A DNA stretch of 64,000 bases from Gymnothorax reevesii (lineage: Eukaryota; Chordata; Actinopteri; Anguilliformes; Muraenidae): contig CM056583.1 of assembly GCA_029721435.1 (NCBI GenBank), positions 73,783,120 to 73,847,119 of the forward strand, read 5' to 3'. Every line of letters starts with the position of its first letter. The stretch's first letter is position 1. Under the pieces are notes generated by a model that saw only the letters and a list, made by a program, of their open reading frames with translations, was not told where the DNA came from and made no database searches. The position numbers were made by a program, and so were the translations under genes. Below are positions 25,601-37,100 of this stretch, piece by piece.

Positions 25601-26922
25601 ACTTCAGTATTGGGTTGACCACAAACATGTTTACCCCCATCTTTTTGTGTTGGCACGGAATCTTTTGTGCATTCCAGCCTCATCTGTGCCATGTGAACGT
25701 GTTTTTTCCAAGGTTGGGGAAATAGTGTCCAAAAAAAGAAACAGACAAAACCCCAATACTGAGGAGAAAATAATTTTTCTAAATAAAAATCAGCTGTAAT
25801 TTCATGCCCCATCCCACCCAACACATGTTCACAAGCACCTCCATGTTCTTGCCATTCTATGACAAACCTGTTGACAAGCACCATCACTGCCCCACTGACC
25901 TCTCCTCTGTAAAACACTTCCCACATTCAAGATTCAGGAAACAGTTAACATGAGTCACTGTGACTGCCATAAACTGCACAGGCATTAGGAAGCACTTGCT
26001 GGTATTTTCTTTTATCATTGCTATTTATTCTTCTGCTAGTGTGATCATAAACATACATGCACAAAGGTGCAAAAAGACTGAGACAGAAGTGTTTGTTCCA
26101 CTTCTTCCCAATGTACAGAGAATTGAAATACGCAGATATGGACATAATTCAAACAGGAAAAACAACAATTTTATTCATATAGGAATCCGCGTATTTATTA
26201 GGTAATTTATTATATCCGCAAATGGCATTCCCGGGATATTATGTTTTTGGTCCGACCGCCGCCGCTGCCGCCGCGCCACCCTACACGTTAACGCGATCAC
26301 TTCAGTAATATTTCAATTAGAAATTTCATGTTTTGCATATAAGTAAGTATCATAAAGAGGAAGAACTGATTAGATTTTGGACAATTTACGATGTCTAGAT
26401 TGGCCACCAGGAGCCATAAACTGAAAAATCACTGTTTTTATCATATCTCTGGAAATATTTGTCCGAATGGCCTAAAATTAAGTGCAAATGAAAGGTCATG
26501 ACCTGAGGATGTGCCCCACGATGACATTATGCCTGTTTGGTTCAAAATTTTGACACAAGGTGGCGCTTTGTGATGGAAAATTACTATTTTGACCATATGT
26601 TCAGAACCATTTGTCTGGTTGACCTGAAATTAAGATCAAACGAAAGTCTATTCAACGTCTATTCAAGGATTGGGGAATTGGAGGATTGAGGGCGCTCGGG
26701 GATATACCCCAAGCCTAGTTGGTTCAAGTTTTCATAATTATGTTCAACCCACAGAGACTGGGCCAAAATATACCGGTAGCCTATTTCAAACATACTGTAC
26801 TACAACTTTTCAACAGCAGAGGTCGTCATAGAGTTTTAGAGGCATTGAATGAATTAACCTTTTCCCGTTACAACTGGCTGGCAAGCTTCACTGGTTCAGA
26901 AAGCTTCACTTTGCCATCACTA
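22659..26922 (+). mobile_element. hAT-family DNA transposon, decayed, 4.3 kb
   Basis: The left end TAGTGATGGC and the right end GCCATCACTA are inverted copies. Between them lies a BED-finger hAT transposase in several exons on the plus strand (see 23280-25799). An internal CATCACTACC at 23292-23301 looks like another end, but the transposase frame runs through it, so the outer pair is preferred. I could not find a clean 8 bp target duplication (flanks AGTAGAAG and CTGAACAA). The 3' part (26380-26720) holds a degenerate tandem sequence of another repeat. Confidence 0.7.
23280..25799 (+). pseudogene. hAT transposase (ZBED-like), broken
   Basis: The exons that can be followed end at 23361 (WEHFNLISPYK|), then span 23878-23990 (VQYLVCHQQLAYSSNTSSML then RHFPAKHE), 24142-24209, 24286 to about 25411 and about 25512-25799. 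The first two form a BED zinc finger in which the expected first cysteine is Tyr (YLVC instead of CLVC). The catalytic core follows (MCLTTDGASNM, HCIAHALNLVVKKS, DTRWNSTLDMLQRLYEQRE). The last exon holds the hAT dimerisation domain (ARNLLCIPASSVPCERVFSK and then EIVSKKRNRQN). A frameshift near 24385, an in-frame TAG near 24549 and another break near 25092 make it non-functional. Such transposases cut and paste DNA and have often been domesticated (ZBED genes); this one shows no sign of that. Confidence 0.85.
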
Positions 26923-27672
26923 CTGAACAAGGAAGTAGCTGAATGCAGTACTCATGACTACTTCCAAGCGATTTAAAGATACAGGCACATGCATAGAGTA
27001 GGCTTGTTTATGTAGTTGAATCCATAAGTGCCTGTTAAAGCTATTCTTACCTTTCTCAAATTTTTACACTTTTATTTTGTAATCTTAAAATGCTCCTAAT
27101 AAGCGTGTGGCACACTAAAATGTAAAAGAAATCCACCAGGTGTCGAAACTCATCGATAATGAATTCTCATATATTTCTGATAAAAGTCTGACCAATAATT
27201 TTTTTCGGTCCGAATAAAATGATTTGCCGAGCTTCCTGTCTGTCATCCATAGCTTTGCCCCTTCCAGTTGCCAACCGCTGTCACCGCTTGCGAGTCGCGC
27301 GCCTCTCTGGCACAGCAGCAGAGCGGTAGAGACGAAGCAGGTAGCTACTCAATGAAGTTAGCCTGCAAACAAAGCAGCTGCAACTGCTCCTGTTTTAATG
27401 ATCAACATTACCAGGACAATTCTGGTGAGGTAAGACGTATGACAGCAGTTTTGCAAGAAAATATGTATGAATTCTGCCGAAACAGGAAGCATATGACTGT
27501 AAACAAATAGGCGCTGAAATGCTATAATTACTACAATAACGTTAATGGTAGTTCGTCAGACGTTACGAGGGCATTTTATTTTATACCACATATAGAATTG
27601 AATATTATGTAATAACTGTTGGTTAGTTTTCACAAACCGGTGCCTCTGAATCTGACTCCATTGCCCCGTCTC
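26923..27672. other. Intergenic, nothing recognised
   Basis: No exon-like frame with recognisable motifs is present between the hAT element and the next MITE. Confidence 0.45.
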
Positions 27673-27816
27673 AAGATGCTTTCACACCAGACGCAACACA
27701 AATTTTTCATACGACAGATTACATTCAAAGTTAGTGAAAAGACGCTTCTTTGCACTGACTTTGAATGTAATCTTTCGTGCAAAAAGTTTGTTTCGTGTCC
27801 GGTGTGAAAGCAGCTT
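27673..27816. mobile_element. Palindromic MITE, GCTTTCACACC ends
   Basis: The arm starting AGATGCTTTCACACCAGAC is repeated inverted at the right end (GTCCGGTGTGAAAGCAGCTT). Both arms meet in the middle through TTACATTCAAAG and CTTTGAATGTAA, so the whole 144 bp can fold into one hairpin. Fragments of the same family occur at 4484 and 10510. Confidence 0.85.
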
Positions 27817-28079
27817 CATTCGCGCTGCTCACTTTCTCACCGCAAGTGTCACGGGAGGAGGGGAGCCTCAGAGGTCAGGCAGGGGGAAGAGGGTGGGACT
27901 TTGGGGGGAGGTAGGGTTGTTCATGTTCAAATATCTACTAAGTGCAGTGCCGCATGCCAGAAAGGTAAGAATAGCTTTAATACAGTACTGTACAAAAAAG
28001 AAGCTTTAAGTAAAGAGGGTCCAGAAACATTTTTGACTTCTCTTGGCTCAGAGGCATCAGTGATGAACTATTACTCAGT

Positions 28080-28600
28080 GATAATGTGTGCTGTGGTCAG
28101 ACAAATCCTTTTTTTTTTTTTTTTGGAAGAAATGGGCACTATGTTCTGGACCAAAGAAGAAATATACCATTCAGACTGGCACCAGAAACAAGTCCAAAAG
28201 CCATGCACTGTCATGGTATGGAGTGGTGCCAGTGCCGTTGGCAAGGGTAATTTGTGATTCCATGAAGGCAACAATGTTAAGAAGTATATTGAGATTGTGG
28301 AGCAACATCATTAATGCTAATTTCAATGCAACTTCTTTTCCAGGGACAGCCTCACATATTTCAACTAAACAATGCAAAAAACTATGCATATTACAAAGCC
28401 ATGGCTGCAGAAAAAGGATGTGGGTGCTAGACTGGCCTGACTGCAGTCTCCACCTGCCCCAACAAGGAACATTTGGCACATTTTTACATCAAAATGCGAC
28501 AACAAGGACCCTGTACCTTTGCACATCTTATGATTTGTTTACAGAAAAAGCGAGGCACTATCACGCCTGAAATGCTTCTTTGGTGTCCCCAGTCACTAAA
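28080..28600 (+). pseudogene. Tc1-like transposase relic
   Basis: Broken frames read VLWSDKS, then VQKPCTVMVWSGASAVGKGN, YIEIVEQHH, and in another frame WVLDWPDCS. These are the successive landmarks of a Tc1 transposase, where the usual sequence is SDES then QDNAKPH then [10 protein letters not shown] poly-T run at 28109-28124 interrupts the start, the second catalytic Asp region reads LNNAK, and stops are frequent. It is a fossil distinct from the better copy at 37700. Confidence 0.75.
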
Positions 28601-28765
28601 TGTTTATTAAATGCTGTGAACAGGAACAGTGACAGCACAAAATGGTAAAGAATTTATCACCATATTTTATTAACATATTGCAAAAATAAAAATTGAGATG
28701 TTTTTATTTTGAAAAATCAGAAAAATTAACATAGTGAAACACTGAATAATGTGCTGTGGGTATAG

Positions 28766-29047
28766 GTCGTTTGGACCCCATACCAGTTGGACCCAGTATC
28801 GGTTTGACCCAAGACCATTTGGACGCAAACCAGTTGGACCCAAGACCCTACCCAGTTGGACCTCCTGCTGTTTGGATTCAAGACCCTAACCTTAACCCTA
28901 ACCCAACTGGTCAGATGTCCATCTGATCTGGGGTTTAACTGGTCTAGGGTCCAACTTGCCTGAGGTCCAAATGGTATGGGGTGCAAACGGTTAGGGTCAG
29001 GGATCCAACTGGACAGGGTCCAACTTGCATGGGTCCAACAGGTACAG
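28766..29047. repeat. Mirror-arranged minisatellite of CCAGTTGGACCC units with a telomere-like hinge
   Basis: The left half repeats CCAGTTGGACCC-type units in the plus sense; the right half repeats the complement GGGTCCAACTGG. At the centre (about 28880-28902) stands CCCTAACCTTAACCCTAACC, three or four vertebrate telomere-type units. The whole can fold on itself. Confidence 0.75.
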
Positions 29048-29270
29048 GATTCTAATAACCCGTTGCCAACCATTGTTTTCAACGTAAAACAGATCAAAGA
29101 TCATTTAAAAATGACTGCTTTCAATTTTAATTTTGATTTAATATACTGACCCAACATTTTCCTGATTTGTGGTTGTACATTCCTTTTAACATTTTTGCAA
29201 CTTTTATTAGGCTGTGACTTATATTGTTTCACTACTGTGACAGTAGGTATTGTCAGAATTAAGAGCTCAA

Positions 29271-29290
29271 GGGGGTGGGGGTGGGGGTGG
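29271..29290 (+). repeat. G-rich run with G-quadruplex potential
   Basis: GGGGGTGGGGGTGGGGGTGG gives three runs of five G and a final pair. It lies in intergenic DNA upstream of nothing recognisable. Confidence 0.6.
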
Positions 29291-29582
29291 CTTTAGTGCA
29301 AGCAAGTGCACAATAAACCAGTATTACTGGCACAAAGATAAACATCATCATTCATAAAGATGACAAAATAAATCCAACATACGGCAGTAGTGTTCAATCT
29401 GATCTAAAAAGGGCATGTTTGGTTGCATCATTTTGGTTTTATCCCGACACTATGACAAATAACTTACCAACATCTTGACGGAATTATAATCCAAATAGTT
29501 ACATCTTTTCACGGAGTGCTATGACATTAGGAGTCAATAGCAGGACTCAGATAACGAAAACCAGATCTTTATTCAAAATCTA

Positions 29583-29794
29583 CAAGGTGGCCCAAAAAAA
29601 CCCCAACCGAAACATAGTGCAAAAACTAATTCACTTTCGTAAGATGGAGTAGTCCAGCCAAATTTATTTATCAACTACATGAAATAAATATCTTGTCTTA
29701 TCAACTATTCGGTTGGGTTTCTACTCCATTTTGCTAAAGTTAAATAGTTTTTGCACTATATTTCGGTTGGTTTTTTTTTATTTGGGCCACCCTG
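29583..29794. mobile_element. Mariner-type MITE
   Basis: The left end CAAGGTGGCCCAAA and the right end TTTGGGCCACCCTG are inverted. The match extends inwards through CCCAACCGAAA and TTTTTGCACTAT for about 50 bp. TA duplicates flank both ends (29581-29582 and 29795-29796). At 212 bp it carries no gene. Confidence 0.88.
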
Positions 29795-32700
29795 TACAAT
29801 TCAGGGTGGGGAATTAGCAACCAGAGCAATGCAGGACAAACAGTGTGTGATCAAGGGACAGGCAGGAGTTAGGTGACTGCAATTCGGATCCGAGGGGGCG
29901 AGCAGAGTGAAGTCAAGTCAAAACCAAAGAGTCAGTCAAGGAGGGAACAGGCCTGGAGAGGACAAAAAATCGTGGGGCATGGCAAGGCAAACATGAGCTG
30001 AAACTCACAAGCACACAGGGTGGAGGCAGGAGCAAAGAGCTGGCGACTCTAGAGCATGATGAACATTTCGAGAGAGCAAGCAAAAAAACACAGAGCAAGA
30101 CAAGACAATCTGGCCCAGAAATGGAAATAGACTTCAACTAAAATACACAGAGACAAGTAACAATGGGAAATGGGCAAGAAAGGCATGGGGAATGCACTGA
30201 GCTACAGGGGTAAAAAGATAAGAAATCAAAGAGACAGAAAACCCATCACTAGAAGCCAGAAAACACTATGATACATAAAGACATGAGAGCATTTAGTGTA
30301 TCAGCACCGCGCCAAAACAAAAAGCAACAACTTCACAAACTTTATGTTCGGACAAACTTGGCCTAAAATTGTCGTGGATTTGCCCAACGGCTGAAGACAA
30401 GAAACCGGCGGGTACTGGGACCATGTACCCAAACGCACAGTCTCAGTAAAAATATAACAAGAGTCATCAGAAGATGACATATCCCACCGGTTCCACATAA
30501 TTTGTGATTTGTGGGCTGTTTTGGGCAGAATTTTGGGCAGAATGGAGCTGAAACTCCCAAAAGGCACAACTACACCATAAGAGTAAGTTCCATAGCAAAT
30601 TTGAAGTTTGTTAGTGGTATAGTTTTTGAGTTCTGCTCCGGAAATGAAAATGATTACGGACGGACAGGGCGATGACTATATCCCACGGTATTACATACCA
30701 GTGGGATAAAAATCTTTAATTTAAATTATAAAATAAACTCCCAGAGGGGAGCACTAGCACACAAGAACACATGTCAGGGAAGCAGAATACTGCTGCAGCG
30801 AACAAAAGTGCAGCCAGCCCTTAAATAGGGAACCTTCACCTCCACCTTAACGAGCCACACCTGTTGCCTGTTAAGGTGGAGGCAAAGAATGCAGCAGGGG
30901 GAGGGACTGCAGGGCAGGACCATCACAAAAATAAGAGATTAATTCTGAAAAAGTGCAAAAGTGCTAAATACACAACTATGGCACAGGGAAAAAGAAGGTA
31001 GCGAAGCAAAACTGCAGTCTGAATAGTTGGGTCTTCTGTCCTCTTCATAGTACGGCCTGAAATGATGTTGTTTTGGGCACTTTTTCTTCCACCATGGCCT
31101 ATGTAGGAAGAACCAGCACTGTGCCTAGTTGAGGTAATTACAAAGAGGACAGCCAGCTGTTTTGGGATTGCAGATTGGTGAGGCAGATTGTGTGCGGGAT
31201 TTGAAGGTGTGGTCCGTGTGGCTGGCATGCTTGGTTGGGCTGCGAGTGGTTGCGAGTTCAAGCATAGCCACCAGCATTACAAAAGGATCAGTGCAGCTGT
31301 TGGGCCCTTAAGGAGGGCTGATAATCCCACATTTCACCATGGGAATTGGCTTTAGATCAATCAAATAAACTGTAAATCACTTTGGAGCAGCTAAATAGCT
31401 GCAATGTATTGTGATATGGCCCCAATTAGTTATTACATATATGACAGCAAGGGATGACAGATACAATTTTAAAACTTAAACACATTTAATAAAACCAAAC
31501 ACTTTTAACTAAGCTACTATCTACTCTACTGACCAAGACTGATAAATACAAGAACAAAAGTCCCTTTGGTGGGGTTGCTTGGTGATGTCCTGGGTGAGGA
31601 AAATACTCCAACACAGGCAAAAATCCACAAAAAGCCTCACAGGTCATGAAAAGAGTGACAGGTCTGGTCAAATGTATCCTTCTGCTTGCAATTTCTCCTA
31701 CTACTCCACTCCCTCAATTTTCCTCCTTATATACTCTTTTGCAGACCCCTCCCACATTTAGACCTCTTTTTTTTTAATTCTCTGGGACTTGTACCAGACA
31801 TGCCCAAACCTATCTCAAGTCTGGGCTTACAATAAGAAAGGTCAATACTGCCATCTAGTGGCTTCTAGTCGCATTACAATTGTAATGAGGACCTGTTGAA
31901 GTTACAGGCTGACTGTACCACTTGTTGCGCCGTAAGGCTTCACTACAAATGTAAACTGAATCCGGTTGCTGCTGTGAAATGAGATATAATATGGGTGGCA
32001 CTGAATCCCACTGACTTTGCACACTTCAGCGTAAGAGCAGAATTGGGCAGGAGGACTGTGAAGGGTAATACCCATGAGTTCCTGAACTGCGTAAAACCAA
32101 CCCAAAACATAGCAAAATTGAGGCAGCTAATCTTCATTCGTCATTAGTGGATACCATCAACAAAATGCATCGGAAAATATCACAGTCGTTACGCTTGTGA
32201 TGTTTTTTTGTGCTTTCCTGTACCACAAAACAAGACATTCTATGGAAAAACTTGGTTCCACTCTCACACCTGCCAAACCACAATCAAAGATGGTCAGAAT
32301 GGCAATGTGCTGAAAGCCAGAGGTAGTTCAGAACCAAAGTATATGAAAACCTTGCAGATTAGAGTTGTTATCACTATAAATAGTTGACTCCCTCTATGAA
32401 AAGTGACTTTCACCATATTCTTTATTCAGGCCCTTAATAGCTCAGGAACAGTAAAGGCCTGTGGTACCCTCTTTCGATATGAAATGAATTTTAATAATAA
32501 TAATGTATGTAATAATGTAAATAATATATTTTTTAAAATCAACTCCTAAGACAATACAACTGTCAATAAATCAGCAATGAGGAAAAGTATGTTGGGTGGT
32601 ATTGCAGATATATTATGTCCAGTACTCCAAACAGTCTCTCGAAACAATGACAAAAGTAGAAATTAGACAAAACCACGAAAATGCTTTTATTTAATCATAT

Positions 32701-33209
32701 GTGGATGAATTATAAATACATATTATACAAAAACGCTTCATTGCAGGATTTCACAAAATACTATTTTAGTGCATTTTGGGGAAAATTACCTCTCTTTCAA
32801 GTAATTATCCTTGACGATTACTCAAAATGTAACAGCTTAAACTGAGACTGTAATTTGCCAATGCATTTACAGTGCCTCATACTAATTTGCACATATGCAC
32901 AAGACAAGAATGCATTCAATTTCTTCCATTTGTTAAGTTAGCAACAGGACTTGCTGCAGAGGCAGTTGGTCAGCCAAAAATAGAGGAGGCTTGGAACATC
33001 CTATAAAACAAATGATCACCCTTGACCCATTTCCTGTCATTTTTTTAATTAAAATTACTTGACCTGCGAAAACACTCAGCACCATCAGCTGAGGTAAGTG
33101 GTTCTTGCTGAGGTAAGACAAGGAATTAAAAGGCTTCATATTAATACAAAGTTGTATATCAGTCAGGATTATTCAATTATGAATACTTGTTTCTAAAAGC
33201 TTTGTTTTC
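29795..33209. other. Intergenic, interspersed-repeat-like sequence
   Basis: The part 29800-30930 has the composition and vocabulary of a decayed fish LTR-type repeat read in reverse (for example CAGGACCATCACAAAA at 30917-30932), but I cannot define termini. A GGACGGAC repeat lies near 30657, and an AT-rich AATAAT tract near 32480-32535. No exon is recognised. Confidence 0.4.
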
Positions 33210-33215
33210 TTTATT
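33210..33215 (-). terminator. Candidate polyadenylation signal of dmgdh
   Basis: AATAAA on the minus strand, about 720 bp past the dmgdh stop codon. It is the first perfect AATAAA I see downstream of the stop; use is inferred. Confidence 0.35.
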
Positions 33216-33937
33216 GTAATTTAAACGATAATGAAGCTCAGAGGTAGCCTGTATAGCAAGATATGCTAAAAGAAAGAATTTAACAGAGTAGTTCCTCTTT
33301 TTTTCAAAGTGAATAAAACATTTTTCCTAACTGAATGTACTATTTAATCGCTGCAACACTGCATTAAGAAGGAAACTGAGCGTTTAACTGCCAATGGATT
33401 TTTCCAATGATTGGAAAACATGTTATTCAAGGAGAATGTTTGAAAACAGGCCACGGCTACTTGTTAGTTAAGAGATCGTATTAGTGCTTCCTCTAATTTC
33501 AGCCAAACAGCTGTTGCTGCTTCACAGAGGTGGTTCTTCCTGGGCTCTAACCCAAGCCCTGAGAAATTCAATGAAATTTAAAAAATTACCCTTAAGACAC
33601 ATAGCATTTCTGCACAGATGTAGTAGCTGTATCAGCAGACATTTCCATTGTATATTCTGGTGATTTCTGAAGCATGTTCTGCTAAGGCAAACTCTAGTAT
33701 GGTAAAAACGGAAGAGCTGAAATTTTAAACCTTCAAAGTGAACCACAGAAAGGTTAGCAGGAGATGTTTCTGTAACGCTACGCTCTCGCACTCTTTCTCT
33801 TCCTACAGCGGTTACTTCCTGCTAGCTGAATTGCTTGCTTGAAGATGATTACCTGACCAGACATCAGCTTTTCACAGGTTTGTGCAGAGCACAGTACAGC
33901 TCAGCTGACCCAGGATCAGATGTGTAAGCAGGCCTTG

Positions 33938-34150
33938 CTACACTGCGCTCTTCGCCTTTTTCTGCAGTCGGGTTCTGGTGGGTTCGGTCAGGACCAAGGG
34001 CTCTTCGATGACCACGGCAGAGTACTTCTTGCCCAAAAGCTCAACCTCCACCTTTTGGCCTATATTGTGCAGCTCAAGTGGCAGGTACCCGAAGGCTAGG
34101 CTTTGCTGTTTGGTGTAACTGTAGGCCCCTGAGGTTGTGTTTCCCACCAC
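33938..34150 (-). CDS. dmgdh: dmgdh terminal exon 16 with stop
   Basis: The acceptor is TTTGGTCTCAG|GTGGTGG. It encodes [40 protein letters not shown], then [12 protein letters not shown] and TAG at 33938-33940. Confidence 0.96.
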   Translation of the reverse strand: MVGNTTSGAYSYTKQQSLAFGYLPLELHNIGQKVEVELLGKKYSAVVIEEPLVLTEPTRTRLQKKAKSAV

Positions 34151-37100
34151 CTGAGACCAAATTATGAAATTAATTGTTAATTCAAGAATAATTTCCCAAA
34201 TAGTTTTATTTCTAGTTTACGCGTGAATACATACAGTTTCATCCTGCTAGTGTCTTGCGAAATACAAACTCTCAAACTAACATTGAGATAACAGTTTTAT
34301 TTGTACTACCATTCAAAAGCTTAGCGATTCATGTCATGGAACGGATCTACAATGAGCAAAATTTTTTAAGCAGCTGAGAAAACGCCAATAACTGAAGGTT
34401 AAATAACAAATAAAGTCGACCAAAAGCTCAGCTCCAGTAAAATCTCTGTCACATCCCAGCATGAGCTTGAATTCTCATTCGTCGACCACTTCATAGTATC
34501 CAAGAATATACCTTGCCCTCGTGCCAGATGGTTTCATTGCCCTCTGGATCAATGTCATCAGTATCCACAGCAAGGTAGGCCAATTTCCGCTTCAAGCCAC
34601 TAGCCTTGATCTCCTGTAGGGCCTTTTTTCCAATGAAGTCTGCTGGCTGTGGAAAAGACAGAGGGATGAGTGAGAGAACTTCATATATACTTCCTTAGAA
34701 ATACGGGTAATCTGCCCATGTGATATCTGCACGAGGCACAAGGCTGTATCAGCCTGCCCGGCAAAATCCTGTGTCATCCGTATCAGTGACAGCAACCATT
34801 GCCATGGCAACAGTCATGAGCGTCCTTTGCAACACATCGCTTGTGACGCTGATAAGGCGCTGTCATGACAGAGAGACTCATGAATTCCTTAATCACCAGT
34901 CACACCTTGCCGGATAGCATTAACGGACATCTGACAAGGAGCAAAATTTTCAATCAGTTCATCTCCATTCGCATGCGTTTCTAGTCAGGTGAGGTCCGTT
35001 CAATCATGTTTTGTGCAGTTTGAGCCTCGAGCAGCAACGGAGACTATCACCGCCGGATAATTTTCGTTTGCAAAGTTTCTATCTGTCGGACGTCCCACAA
35101 CACTATCCGGCAAACTGTGTCAGCTGCCTTCGCGGCTGCAATTTCTGAATTGGACTGACTGTTATAGAAAAGGAACTTGATACAGAATTATTTGTAAACA
35201 GTATGCCACGTTTTGCAGCAATGTTCATGCAAAGGGCTGTAGTAAAACGTTTCATGTGCAAGTTATTGTAGAAATGCAGATTTTTTACCTTAATGGAGAA
35301 AGTTGCATTTGCGTGCTAACTAGCTAATTAGCCATTCCATTGACTTGAATACACCGCTAACTAAAAGCAAATGCTCTATATACTGGCCTGTAATGATGAC
35401 AATAATAACCTGAAATAAATGTTTTGGACAAAATGTATGGTTAATTAGGGTCGAAATGAGTATATGATAAATAGAACATCATATGGGCATTTTCATATCA
35501 CACTGTGTATCAACCCTCGAGCAGTATCAGCCTGAGAGCTTGATACTGGGGTATCAGGTTGATACAGCGCGTGATATGAAAATGCCCATACGATAATCTC
35601 TATTTATCACATGCCTACAGCTTGAGGCTACTCTGGTGGGTCATGGCTCCACCAGGCTAATATTTCACATCACAGCGGGCAGCACAATTTATCGGACAGG
35701 GACACTTTTTTTAAAAAATTTGGCTCGGTACTTAAGCAGTTTGAGTTTGGAAGGATAAGATGACGTTGAACTGCAAACCCGATACGCTGCAATTCACTTT
35801 TAGCCGGCCTCCTGGCCTCAGCCATCAGACCCCAGGAACTAAACCAGAATGTGGGGACTTTTCCAACTGACAACCTGCCCAGAAACTGCCATGTGACTCC
35901 CATTCTAACAGTCCCCCACTGGCTGCCATTTACAGCTCATATCAAGTTTAAAACACTAGTGCAAGCATACCAGACTACTAAGGACACGGACACAGCCACA
36001 GCGTATGTTCAAAAGATCACTGGACCCCAACCACATACTAAACCTCTATTTTCAACCACTGCTGGTCGCCTGGCACTTCCTCCTCTCCGTTCCGCTAGCG
36101 CCAGCTCATGACTCTTGTCTGTTCTGGCTCCCACACGATGAAATTACCTTCCCACAGAAGTCAGAACCGCTGAGACTCTGACCGCCTCCAGACGCAGTTT
36201 GAAGACTCTTCAGACTACTCCTCTACCCCCTACCTATTCCCGTGACTGGAACTAGGTTTAGGCATTAATTGAATGGATTGTTGGTTTAACCAATTGTTCT
36301 ATAGATGTATTTTTTCCACAGGTATTTCACAAAGCAAGTCCTTCCCATGTATTGTCACTATTAGTATTTTCACATGTTCCCTCGACGGTATTCAGTCCTT
36401 CATGTCCCTTCAAATGCACTTTAAGTCGTGTGTCCCTCTGGATAAAAGCGTCTGCTGAGTTACAATAATATGATTTAGTGTACTGAATCCATATCAACCA
36501 TGAACCATTCAGAATGACACCATATGCAGTCCCCCCATTTTAACATGCAAAAAATATTGCAGTTTTAGATAGAATTTCATAAAGGGAACATTTTTAAAAT
36601 TCTGTCCCTTATCTTTTGTATACAACGACTGCTTGAAGTCTGTGATGTGCACAAATCACCACATGTTGGGTATCACCCCTTATGATTCCCTACCAGGTCA
36701 GGGCTGTACTTAAGCCACATGGAGTACTTGCTTTCTGCCTTCTGTCTCATCTGAACAAGCAAAATGCAATTATAAAAAATCATAAAGAAAAATGAAGAAA
36801 AATGTTCAATTTAATTACCAAATTATTCAATTATTATTAATACTGGAGTCCAACAAGTATTTATGCACATGAAGTGTAAGTGTAATGAAGTGTAATTTAG
36901 ATCAGTAAATGGCTCGCCATGGAAAGGATTTAAACAAATTTTCCCTCATTATATAAAGACAAGATTGTTGTTCAAATAATAAAATATTAAGAGGTCAAAA
37001 GCATCCCAACAAGAATGAAACTGTTACAGGGTTCCCACAGCTTAGGGCAAGTTAAATTCAAGACTTTTTAAGACTTTTTTAATGCCATTTGATATTAAAT

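Noticed and set aside
28886..28902. Telomere end or fused chromosome point
   Set aside because: Only three or four telomere-type units inside a minisatellite; too little for a fusion site.
29519..30930. A defined LTR retroelement
   Set aside because: Composition suggests it, but I could not find matching ends, a target duplication or any gag/pol motif.
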